From: Favolaschia claudopus
Lineage: Eukaryota > Basidiomycota > Agaricomycetes > Agaricales > Mycenaceae
Direction: 5' to 3'
DNA: 64,000 nt
Assembly (NCBI GenBank): GCA_037176885.1
Contig: JAWWNJ010000165.1
Location: 310,001-374,000, forward strand
The notes under the pieces were generated by a model that saw nothing but the letters and a program-made list of their open reading frames with translations, was not told where the DNA came from and ran no database searches. Both the position numbers and the translations under genes were made by a program. Positions 40,328 to 50,506 of the stretch are shown here, piece after piece. Each line of letters opens with the position of its first letter. Position 1 is the first letter of the stretch.

Positions 40328-40630
40328 GGAATGCTGCGAGCTCGTGCTGAGGGAGGGAGCAAAATGGATGATATATTTATGATTGCGGTGACGGGTGATG
40401 TGACCCTCGCAGCGAGCGCTCTCGGGCCGGAACCCAAAGTCGGCGCGAAGCTGCACAAAACGGACTAAAACTAAATACGATGTACATGCAATGTATATGG
40501 GAGGTGGGTGGGAGAACTAAAAACGAGAGCACGGGCGAAGGAACGCGCCCGGTGGTGGTGGTAGAGGAAAAAGACGCGATGAGTCACAGTGATGACTCCC
40601 ACGTGCATTCCTCCGAGTGTATACACACTA
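40328..40630. repeat. Solo Ngaro repeat unit (alpha-beta)
   Basis: Starts GGAATGCTGCGAGCTCGTGC and ends GAGTGTATACACACTA. It is collinear with 16183-16522 of the complete element but lacks the 36-bp internal duplication. No element genes accompany it. It interrupts an acidic open stretch on the left (DYVDEAVPEDHEEEEDQDG) and abuts a hAT-like MITE on the right. Confidence 0.9.
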
Positions 40631-41170
40631 AGCTGAGCCAACCGTTACGAGGGCGGCTCCACGTGGCTCGGCTCAGGCTCAAGCCGGCTTGAGCCCGGCT
40701 CAGCCGCAGCTCGGCCACAATTTTGCTCAGCCTGCGCACCCGTTGTCCAAGGGGTATAAATGCTGTTTAAATACACATTTGCAGTCCACCAATGCCCTTC
40801 ACCTTCATATTTCACGTCTGCGCTGTTCATAGTGTTTTCGTCACCATGAGAAAATGTATTTAAAAATAAATTTAATAAAGATTTAATGAGCAACGTGGCT
40901 CGCCAGTGTCGACGGCGTCAAGAGAGCCTGTGAGTATTCTTAAAAGACTAGAAAGGCTGTCTGTATGCTATTTCTATGTTGTGCGGTCGATATACAGTGC
41001 TGAAATTGCACCTTTTTGAAAAGCTTGCTGAGCCGTTGCGGAGCCGTGGATGAGCCGCGAGCCACGTAAGCCAGCCGTCAAAAATAGCTCGGCTCGGCTT
41101 TTTGCGGTGATGGCTTTGGAGCCATCAAAAGCCGAGCCGAGCCAGCCGAAGCCGAGCCGCGGCAACACTA
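40631..41170. mobile_element. Truncated hAT-like MITE (second copy of 49630-50243)
   Basis: Collinear with 49686-50243 and ending at the same CCGCGGCAACACTA. The left TIR is missing where the Ngaro unit begins. Shares the subterminal (G/C)GGCTCGGCT and AGCCGAGCC words. Confidence 0.85.
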
Positions 41171-41866
41171 CCAGTGCCAACATCACTGCTATGCAAGACC
41201 GACTCATTCTTGCCATTTCTCGTCGGCGCAAATTTCCCTATCTCATAATGCATAAACCAGCCTTCAACCTTATGCAATATGCAGAAAACGCTATTGACCC
41301 AACACTGTAGCGCACCATGTGACTCGGTGATGGCCGCTGTCTGCCCTTTGTGCGCGGAAAACCCAAGTCCCCCCTCTCAGAATGCCCTCTAGATGGCCTT
41401 GAACTCCCTTATGGTTGCAGATACTGTCTCAGAGTCCATAACTAGCATAGAATATGGCTTTCGGCCATGTTAGCAGTGATGGGGCGCCTGTCAGAGGTCG
41501 GTGGGAGGCGTAGGGGGAGTTTCTATCTTCACGGAGCGCGAAGGCCACGTCAAATGCGGTTCAAGTCCCTCACCCAGGTCGCGTTGCTTGTAGACTGTGT
41601 CCCATTCCCCCGAGAAACATAATAATTTGCTAAATTGTTGCTTATTTATTCTTGCTTTTGGCCTGACGCGATCGAATTCCTTGAAATATCACCAGGCTAG
41701 CCAAATCATTATGCTGTAGTATGTATACCAAAAAATTGTCCATTGTGGTGCCCCCTGGACCTCAGCTCTTCTCAACTTTGCTGACTTGACTCGCGCGGAA
41801 GGGCAGACAGCGGCCATCACCGAGTCACGTGGTGCGCTACAGTGTTGGGTCAATAGCGTTTTCTGC
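41171..41866. other. No recognised gene
   Basis: A pair of inverted words (ACCCAACACTGTAGCGCAC at 41298 and GTGCGCTACAGTGTTGGGT at 41831, plus GGCCGCTGTCTGCCCTT and its complement) marks an inverted repeat of about 45 bp enclosing ~500 bp. This is a candidate TIR element of about 560 bp (41290-41850), with no coding content. Confidence 0.5.
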
Positions 41867-42170
41867 AAAATGCAAAATGAGTAAAATGCATAAATCCCCC
41901 GCCTACCAAGTCGGTGGACCTAGGTGAACCCCAAAAGTTGATGCAAAATGAGCTTTATGCATTATGAACGTATGCATTATGAGATGTTGAACTGTATTTT
42001 TAAATGTTGTTTTTCCAGCGAAAATTTGGCCATTTCCCATCAAAAAGTTCCCACGGTCCAAGAAAACGGCCGGTATTCCAAGTCGATTGGGCCGAGTTTC
42101 AGGTCAAAATTCCAAAAATTGCGGCGTGACATGAAGTCACGTCCCCCACCATACAAGAGCCTTTTTTGCT
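41867..42170. repeat. Dispersed repeat, copy 2 of an inverted pair
   Basis: Reverse complement of 39107-39410 with only scattered differences. Confidence 0.9.
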
Positions 42171-42364
42171 CTTTTGCTGTGCGATGTGGAAATCGAAGAG
42201 TTCGCGGCGCGGAGATGAGGAGGAGGGGGGTAGCGGTGAGGTGGAAGTGGATGGTAGGTATTGAACGGGGTCAAACTTCTTAAAGCTTCGTAACTAATGA
42301 ACTCATTGGGGAACATAACTTGAAGATAAAAAAGTAACCTGAATCGACCTACACCCACCGGCGA

Positions 42365-42394
42365 GGAATCGAACCTCGACACGCCAATTGGCCA
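42365..42394 (-). other. tRNA-like A and B boxes (no complete tRNA)
   Basis: On the minus strand TGGCCAATTGG fits a Pol III A box and GGTTCGATTCC a B box, and CGAGG/CCTCG form a T-arm-like stem. The boxes are only about 8 nt apart and no acceptor stem pairs with the 3' side. It is at most a tRNA-derived remnant. Confidence 0.2.
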
Positions 42395-42780
42395 AGACTC
42401 TTGTTGCAAATATGTCACGGCTACCAGCCATTCACAGCCTGGGCTCAGTTGTATGGGGTCGATGGACTCTACTATATTATGGGTATGTTGATACAACTTT
42501 CGGGACTGCAATGTTGAATTGCGGTGGGGATAATTGAACGAGGATGTGTCAAAGAAAAGGATTACCGATGTAAGTACACGTCATTTGTTATTCGGGCACA
42601 ACAAATCCTTTCCGTCGTATTTTGTCTCAGAAAAGACTATATTCAGATCGAGACGAATCACTATTGGCTCTGCTGCGCTGAGTGGTTGTAGACTTCCGAT
42701 GCGAGCAACAGAGATATTAGAATTGACTGATAACGCTCTGCAATGACAATTAGCTCACGCGCATGTTGTCGCTCACAGAC

Positions 42781-44013
42781 TCACTCGCCACCAACTCTGT
42801 TCCATCTCAGGCCTATTCCTTTCAAATGACGAACCAACAAAATGCAGCTGCATGGGTATTCAGAAATGTGGGACGCAGTGAAGGAGCTGCATACCAGGTC
42901 TCTCTCAGTCAAATTGGGAACTAAAGCCCTCGCCTCATCCTCCGTATACTCCTCGTAATCATATTCCAACTCGATGAGGGGCCGGGTCACCAAGCCCGAT
43001 GCCAGACATAGAAGCGCCGAGACAAGTGCTGGGATTCCACTTTCATCCTCTTCGTCTTCTTCGAACCTGCGCGTTACCACAATCATGATGGTGTGCAGAT
43101 ATGGAGAAAACTCCATGATCGGACCCAAACAATCCAGGTTCGACACACCAATGGTGTTGTCCGTTAGATGAATACGAAGGATCCGGAGATTTGGCAACGG
43201 GACAATGTCCAGGGGATCAGAAAAGTCAAGGTCCGACTTGAGTCGTCAGTCAGTCGGAGTATATGAGGTTCTCAGAATATATGACGCACTATCCCATCGA
43301 CGTCCAATACTTCAATGCTCCCTATGTCAATCGAATTCCAAGGGACGGATACCCCCTCGTGAATCCCAATAGCCTTAAGCCTCGAGAGATTGAAAGGATG
43401 GAGAAGACGCGAGCGTGGTTCGCAGGGACAGCCATCGCCCCAGAATCGTACTCCTAAGCGAAGGGATAGTGGAAGGGGGCAGCTCCCCGCCCTCAGCGCA
43501 GTCGATTTGTAGATGTCGGATTGTGGGAGAGCAACACTCCCAAATGTGGGCCAGAGACCCGAAAGTTTGGTCGCGTGTGCTGATACTGAGGTATTCCAGC
43601 GAAGGAAGAGCCACAATGCCCTTAACTGCTGTTGAATGCCAGTCAAAAGAGCCATAGATCTCGAGCGAAAAGCGCTTCAGGTGCGTAAATTGCACAGTGC
43701 ATAGATCCTCGAACGTTTGCACGTGCACAGTGTGTTTGACCGAGTCACCGACATCGAGTTCGAGTTCCTGCACATACCGAATCAGACTTGGATTCGAGCG
43801 CAAGCTATAGATAAATTTGGAGGCCTGAGAATCTGAAAAGTAGGAGAAGTCGGTAACCGGGCGAAGTGGAATCGGAATTCTGAAAAGTCTGGCTTGCGCT
43901 GCATTCACCCAAGGTCGGGCTACTAAGGCGCAGGCAAGAAGGTCGGCAGTACATCCGCCACTGAGGAGACCGATGCAAATATTCAGTAGCTCTTGGATTT
44001 CCAGAGGACTCAT
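42781..44013 (-). pseudogene. F-box-like protein gene, frameshifted
   Basis: ATG at 44013 starts MSPLEIQELLNICIGLL, then DLLACALVARPWVNAAQARLF. This is the F-box order of basidiomycete families (PxEL...LL...DLLACxLVxRxW). A Leu-rich repeat-like body follows (LRFPTHLKRFSLEIYG-type spacing; HLQIDCAEGG) to about 43440, where the frame must shift to SRLLHPFNLSRLKAIGI. A further shift near 43250 (in a GTCAGTCAGTC tract) leads to PNLRILRIHLTDN...ALVPNLTERD and the stop at 42781. An intact protein would recruit substrates to an SCF ubiquitin ligase. One shift could be an unrecognised intron. Confidence 0.6.
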
Positions 44014-44270
44014 CCGTTCTTTTAACACGACACGTTGGAGGGGGTGCTCGTGAAGCACAAGAGTGTCACAGTCGCGTCAGGTGCCTCTTGATCTCTTACG
44101 TAGTGTACCGACGTTGTTGATAGGTATTCAGTAGCTCTTGGATTTCCAGGGGACTCATCCGTTCTTTTAACACGACACGTTGGAGGGGGTGGTCGTGAAG
44201 CACAAGAGTGTCACAGTCACGTTAGGTGCCTCTTGATCTCTTACGTAGTGTACCGACGTTGTTGATAGGC
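43981..44270. repeat. 145-bp tandem duplication at the F-box gene start
   Basis: 43981-44125 and 44126-44270 differ at only about four positions. Each copy contains promoter, ATG and the first ten codons of the F-box gene, so the outer copy carries a duplicate start. Confidence 0.95.
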
Positions 44271-45675
44271 CCGGAAGGCCGCCGGGAAACTCGGGAACTT
44301 GGGCCCCCCGTTTGTTTACTATTTACTATTTAGCTCCTGGCCAGCAAAGACTGGTTAAACCAAGGTTTTACAGCAGTTTCAGTTTCCGTGGCTCGCTGGT
44401 GTGATGGACCCGAGTCGATGGGATCTTGCGATGCGAGCTGTTTGCCTCGCTCAAAGGCCGACCTCTTTATGCCCCTTTTCCTTTTCTTTCTCTATGTCCT
44501 TATGTCCAGTTACCGTTCTAAGTCGATGGATGCGTTCACCCACCCTCTCCACAACTATACTCTACATACCACGGACGAACTTTCACTCTTACCATCCAGT
44601 ACCTATTCGCCTTCGGGCACCGCGTCTTAGCACTAAGTACTAAGGGTTTTGCTTGTTGCGGAATATAAATGCTGATACAAAAAAAAAAAGTCACAGTCGC
44701 GTGATTGTGTGACCCCCGGGTATATCGGAGCTGCCTTCAAGCTTGCCTTTCCTTTTGACTCCCAAGATCACTTCGATCTTCCGCCCAACCGACTGGACTG
44801 GCCGCTTTAAGTGCGACTCCGAGTGGTTTAGAACTTTCTCTCACAAACTATCAATCTATTTGCGCCGTGATTCGACCGCTTGGACGAGTAATTGCTTCAA
44901 GTGCTGCTTGGTAACCAGCAGTTCTTCAAGCCTCAACCTTGAATTGAACACTTTTTTTTTTTTTTTCTTTTTTTTAATCCCGTTTATTCTCCGGTGTGCC
45001 TATGGCATATGATAGAGATACAAACTGTCAACTATTTACTAACGCATATTCCATAATTCTGTCTCGTGATGTAAGCAGACTCTAACACAATGACTGAGTG
45101 ATTGCAACCCAGTCCTGTGGCAATGCCACAATGAAGTAGTGGGTAAGATTCCCAGGTCCTGTAAATCATTCCATCTTGATGGATGCGTAATCTGGCTTCC
45201 TGCCGGCCGACACCACCACAGCAAACATCCCTTGTTCCCCATCACCCGATCCGAACCCAGACTGATAGAATTCCCTTTTTCGGCACAGTGCAGTGATGTG
45301 TCGGTTCTTTTTGGTGGCCCCCATTGAAACTCCCAGGCAACCTCCACTGGGATAAACCGCGGCCCGGGTGGGCGAAGTCCGAGCAGGTTTGAGTATGACC
45401 GCAAATACTGTGATACTGGAATGTGCTGGCCGCCGGGTGATCGCCTGCTGTGATCCGAGATTCGGATGATGGTGGGAAGTGAAACTGTGATGGAAGTGGA
45501 CTGGCAGTGACAAAGTCGGATCAACGATCACCAATGCCGGAAAATCGGTGGTGGGGAAGCCGTCGAGTGTCAAAAGTGTTTTCTCGCCGGGGGGTGGGGG
45601 GTTCGAACTGCTGCCCAAAAACTCCGCCAGCAGCTGACGTGTTGAAACGCCGCATGATAGACCACTCCTCCATCA
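44271..45675. other. No recognised gene; homopolymer tracts
   Basis: A-run at about 44679-44690 and a long T-rich run at 44949-44976. The latter marks a possible retrotransposed end. A minus-strand frame 45618-45166 (LLTLDGFPTTDFPALVIVDP) could be a gene remnant but matches nothing I know. Confidence 0.3.
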
Positions 45676-45851
45676 TGCCCCGAATTGAACACTACCGACT
45701 CGGTTCACTTGGCTATGATATTATCCACACTCTTTGGGTCTCTTGTTGTACAAATTCGCATTGTAAACCGTGAGTTTCATAGCACCCTTCCACTTTTCTG
45801 TGACTCGCACCTGAATTTTGGCTGATAAACAGGCTTGTATGCTCGAACGCC

Positions 45852-48339
45852 ATGCATCCTGATCTCTCCGAGGCGACACTCTCCTCCCTTCCACTCGCTA
45901 TCAGGGTGGGTATCAATTTTTGTAATCTACAATCGCAATACAGATTCAACGACGAATTTCTTTGCAGAGGCACGCGAGGAGCGCACTCTTCCCTTCAACC
46001 CCGACGGAATCTGTATCCTGCTATCGCAGACGTCTCATCGTCGAATGCGTTCGCGCCCGCGACAAAGGATTTACCGCCCGCTCTCTCCTCCCCGTGGTCT
46101 ACACTGTCCTCGGCAACCCAAAAGACCTCCCCAATACGGAAACAAACCCCGAACCCCTCTACCGCGCTCGCGTCTGCTGCGTCGAGCACGCATTTGCGCT
46201 ATTCATCTGCTGCACCCAGCTCTATACTTCTTCCGCTTTGAACGAGCTTGCACCGCGCATTTGGGCGTGGATTCAATTCATGGACATCCACGAATACGTT
46301 CCTGTGGACAGCGGCGCATTTTTCTGGGAATGTGTGCCGCTGACGAATCTGCTCCCCTTCTTAAACGACCACGACGGCAGCCAGTGGCCTCACATTAATC
46401 CCGAGGTTGGACACTTCATCGGAAAAACGTGGAATCGTCTGGTGACCGTCTGCGAAGACGACCAGGTGCGATCATTGCCGCCAAGTGCTGGCGTCCATCG
46501 CATCCTTCCTATCCGCACACGACTCGCCCGATTATTCCAGCGCACTGGTCGAGGGTGCGGGCGGGAGACACGATTTCGCGCGGCTCCTGATTCGGACGAT
46601 TCATGTCTTCCTCCGGATGATGCAAATCATCGACCGACAGGAAAACGACGTTCAGCTCTTGCTCGCCCTCGACAGCACGATATCCTTCGTTAGCTACAAG
46701 CATTTCGTCTCCGATTCCGCTCTCAAACACGCAGGCATTGTCGAGACGCTAATTCAGGCTATAATGTACCTCGCGCGTCCCAACGCACCTATCGCGCCTG
46801 CCTTCCAATCCAATATCGCTATATGCGCGGATATCGTCTCCGCGTCTTTGAGCACAATGAATTGCGTGGCCTGGAGTAAGACACTCAAAACCGGACTCCT
46901 GAATGCTGTATTCCTATGCGGGGGGAAGTATGGCACAGACCCATACGTATACATTGGCACCTCACTCAATCGCATACTAGCGGATCTAGCCGTCTTGACG
47001 TTCAGCTATTTCTTTCTCCCGACTTTGATGTCCGTGCTTCCCAGCGTTGGGACGTTACTGCCTTCAACGGGGTTCATGCAATCTGGATTTGGAAAGGATT
47101 GGCGAGGGATCGTGGCACTGGCTCAAGAACGACTCGAGTTGCGGAAGATTTTCGATTCCGCTTTGGTTGGTGTCCGATCGTGCGATAACTCCGAGGTGCG
47201 TGGGGCAGGTCTTCCTTCCTTCCGGAGGCGAGAAACTCTCATTCACATCTCTTTTTTCATCTCAGTGTGGTGTATTCAACGTCCCTAAAGCGCAAAATGT
47301 CAGAAGCATTCGTGGAGCAAATACAAACATCGTGACACTTGTGAATACATTCGAAAAGAATCCAAGTAAGCTTCATGTCACCTCATCCGACCGATTATTT
47401 TCTTTGTATTGAACACGTTGCTCGTCGTAGATATCGTATCCGACGCCCGAGAACATCGCTTTCGATTCATGCTAATCCTAAACACCTACCGAACCAACAA
47501 ACTCCCCATCTTCCTACAAAAACTCGAATACATCCACCAGACCAGAAACACGGATTACTGCGTCGTTATGGAATATGTTGCGGGATATTGCACACCCACT
47601 ATCGCGCCGATAGAAGAACGAGAACGATCGATCCGTTCGCATGAATATGACAATGGTCAACGGGTGGCCGTCGGCATGAGGGAGATACATATGGTGCGTC
47701 TTGCGCCAGGCATGCACTGCCAGTGCATGCCACAAAAGCCGAAACTCCTGCAGTTGCGAAGTAATAAAGCCGAGGTGTTGGAGGGACTTGTAGGAATTGC
47801 CGGGAGGTTGCGGAAGGATGCAGATGTCGGAAGGTTGAAGGATGATTTTCCCGAGATGTGGAGGGAGTATGGGGGTAATACTGTAACATTATTCAGCAAA
47901 TACACACACCTTGGATAATTCAAAAAATGCACACCCTTAAAAATATACACACCTATACACGTCTTCAGAGAAAAATACACAGGTACCCATTTTCCAAGCC
48001 CTCGGCAACCATGACCGAAACTGATGATCAATTGATTTCCAATGGATCAAAGGCATAAGCATTGCAACTGATGACTTTTTAACTACCAAATTCATGGTAC
48101 ACCAAGCACCTGCGTATCTTTTCACGAACTATGGGCAGGGGTGTAATTCTCCCCTCCAAAATACAGGTTGTGTATTTTTTTCACCGACCTGTGCACAAAT
48201 GGTGAAAAATCTCCATTGGCTGTGTATCAACGCGTCAAAATCCCTGTAGCGGTGCACCAAATAATAATGTTACACTATTACAGCCATAAGGGAGGTTGAG
48301 GAGCTCGCGGGCATGGATGTCGTGGAGACTTATTGTTAA
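45852..48339 (+). pseudogene. MYND zinc-finger protein gene, decayed and MITE-interrupted
   Basis: Exon 1 from ATG 45852 (MHPDLSEATLSSLPLAIR), intron 45907-45967 (GTGGGT...TTGCAG), then RHARSALFP...RLIVECVRARDKG and a long helical body (FALFICCTQLYTS, WAWIQFMDIHEYVP). Near 46465 the frame shifts to VLASIASFLSAHDSPDYS and continues to VRSCDNSE, then an intron and CGVFNVPKA. The finger should follow as C-x2-C...YC-x3-C, but the middle is missing; only CQKHSWSKYKHRDTC, in another frame, remains. After another intron, DIVSDAREHRFRFML runs to 47880, where a MITE cuts the last exon. Without it the frame ends AGMDVVETYC at 48339. Agaricomycetes carry many such MYND proteins, of unknown individual function. 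Confidence 0.65.
47881..48275. mobile_element. MITE (395 bp), TA target, in the MYND gene
   Basis: Ends CTGTAACATTATT and AATAATGTTACAC (one mismatch as an inverted pair), with TA at 47879-47880 and 48276-48277. The AT-rich interior has repeated ATACACAC words. Removing it and one TA joins the MYND terminal exon in frame. Confidence 0.9.
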
Positions 48340-49200
48340 CTCTCGAGATTCAAGGGTTCATGAGAGGCACAGGACAGTGTTTGATGTTAAGTATTAGTAC
48401 GATGTAAAGTAGTATGAACGTTTCGGGAGACATCACCGAACTGAAAAAAAAAATAACCAATGGTGAACCTCAAGAGGAAGTAAACCTTTCACCACCGGTG
48501 CTTGGATGACCGAAAGTTTCATCGCTGTTTGTAAGGGGTGAAATTATCGACAGCTAAGGTTCTATGGTTATGTTGGCAAATAATCTGTTCACAGAAGCAG
48601 AAAAAGAAAGTAGATCTGAAAACGAAAGGACACTGGAGGATCAACTTGGAAAAAATACAATGGAGTCGCTGGAGGGTGCTCCTTTGCTGTGCATGCGACG
48701 GTAAGCATCCATCATGGGCTGATTGGAGTTGCGCTAACATATCGGTGAAGCTTTGTTAATCGCTGTCACCGCTTCGGAGACGGATATTTGAACCACAAAC
48801 TCACTGGGACGCAGGCTGCATGGGCTGCCAAGCAATATCCTGGTCACAGAACATATCCTGCAACTATTTCGGAGGAGCTCGACCGAGCAGGCATCCGCTA
48901 ACGACTGAAAAGGTCCGTTTTTTTTATTAACTTTTGTAATTCCGAAATGTAGAAGGACCGTATAGCTTGTCTATAATCTTTACACCTGTATATCTAAAAT
49001 CTAGTCGAAGGAATTCGCTATATAGTTTGTAGTTGTCTCAATGATCAAAGTTTTGTCGAACTTTAACGTTTTAAGTTTAACGCTGACAATGAAAATGTGA
49101 CCGTCACGTCATGTGATGTTCGTCGAGGGTGGATATGTTACATGTAGTGGAGGTGGGCACCGCCTGCCAAATCAGTGATTTAGTTGTTCTTGTACAGTCG
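48340..49200. other. No recognised gene
   Basis: Short ORFs only. AT-rich towards 48900-49080. Confidence 0.3.
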
Positions 49201-49202
49201 TA

Positions 49203-49489
49203 CCGTATAATTACGTTCGATTCGGATGTCCCGCGTCACGCACCCCCGTGTCGATCCGAACTTTGCGTTTTGGTCCCGCGTCACGACGGCCACTGTCAAA
49301 CGTCTTAAGCGTCACGGTGAGCAAAAATGCGCCCAAATCGTGCAAAAAAGAGAAGATTTTGCGGTTTAGAAATTTTTTTCTTCCGAATTTTGCGCCTGGT
49401 CACGCAAAATTTTCTGTTTGTCGACTTGTCGAATCGATTTCGGGGGGTCACGCGTCACACCCCCTGTCGAATTGAACGTAATTGTACGG
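49203..49489. mobile_element. MITE (287 bp), diverged relative of the Ulp1-transposase ends
   Basis: Ends CCGTATAATTACGTTCGATT and the complement of AATTGAACGTAATTGTACGG, with TA at 49201-49202 and 49490-49491. The inner ATTACGTTC(A/G)ATTCG block is shared with the 10808 and 26527 families, while the outer bases differ. CGCGTCACG words repeat inside in place of the GTGTGAC words of the others. Confidence 0.9.
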
Positions 49490-49629
49490 TATCTTCAAAG
49501 ACATGCAATATTCACTTCCTCCAAAATTCCCTGCTACATCCCCGAGATATCGAGAAATGAAAATTTTCGGCGGTCCAAGTTCGGCATTGAGATGCCGGAG
49601 CATCTCGCAAAACGTGCTGCACGTCGCGC

Positions 49630-50243
49630 TAGTGTTGCCGCGGCTCGGCTCGGCTCCGGCTAGCCGACCGAGCTGAGCTATTTTAAGCTGAGCTGAGCCA
49701 GCCGTTGCCAGGGCGGCTCCACGTGGCTCGGCTCAGGCCCAAGCCGGCTTGAGCCCGGCTCAGCCGCAGCTCGAGCACAATTTTGTTCAACCTGAGGTCT
49801 CGTTGCCCAACGGATACAAATGCTGTTTAAATACGCAAGAATACACATCTACCATCCCCCAATGCCCCTCACGTCCAGACTTCACCTCTGGGCTGTCATT
49901 TGGGGTTCTTTCGTCACCATGAGAAAATGTGTTTAAAAATAAATTTAATAAAGATTTAGCGAGTAACGTGGCTCGCAGGTGTCGACAGCGTCAACATAGC
50001 CCGTGAGTATTCTCAAAAGACTAGAAAGGATGTCTGTATGTTATTTCTATGTTCTGCGGCCCATATACAGTGCTTAAATTGCAGCTTTGTGAAAACCTTG
50101 CTGAGCCGCTGCTGAGCCGTGGGTGAGCCGCAAGCCACGTAAGCCAGCCGTCAAAAATAGCTCGGCTCGGCTTTTTGCGGTGATGGCTCCAGAGCCATCA
50201 AAAGCCGAGCCGAGCTAGCCGAAGCCGAGCCGCGGCAACACTA
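49630..50243. mobile_element. hAT-like MITE (614 bp), complete copy
   Basis: Ends TAGTGTTGCCGCGGCTCGGC and the complement of GAGCCGCGGCAACACTA. GTCGCGC lies on each side (49623-49629 and 50244-50250), a 7-bp match or 8 bp with one change. Both subterminal regions carry several AGCCGAGCC/GGCTCGGCT words, also in a hairpin GGCTCC/AGAGCC near 50190. TAGTGTTGCC ends with a 7-8 bp duplication suggest hAT. Confidence 0.88.
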
Positions 50244-50506
50244 GTCGCGCCTCCATCAGAGTGACCGGCAGCGTGACATTAGCGTGACGTCACAGTGACC
50301 CGACGCGCGACAAGTCGTCGACGACGCTCTCCACATCGCCCCGACGTGTCTCTCATCCAGGAAAGCTTACCAAAGGGTTGTAGGTTGGTTGAGTACCGGC
50401 TAATCAGCTTGAATCACATTAACGAATTTTATTCGCTCTTAAATAAGACAAATCCTATCTCAGCACATACGGACCAGCAAGGGCGCGACATTCACTGTAC
50501 ACCGGA

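Noticed and set aside
42345..42430. A tRNA gene on the minus strand
   Set aside because: Good A and B box words but only 8 nt apart, no acceptor or anticodon arm can be formed. Kept only as a low-confidence tRNA-like remnant.
45166..45618. Minus-strand protein (150 codons)
   Set aside because: Part of it reads like a protein (LDGFPTTDFPALVIVDP), but no family was recognised and the rest looks random.
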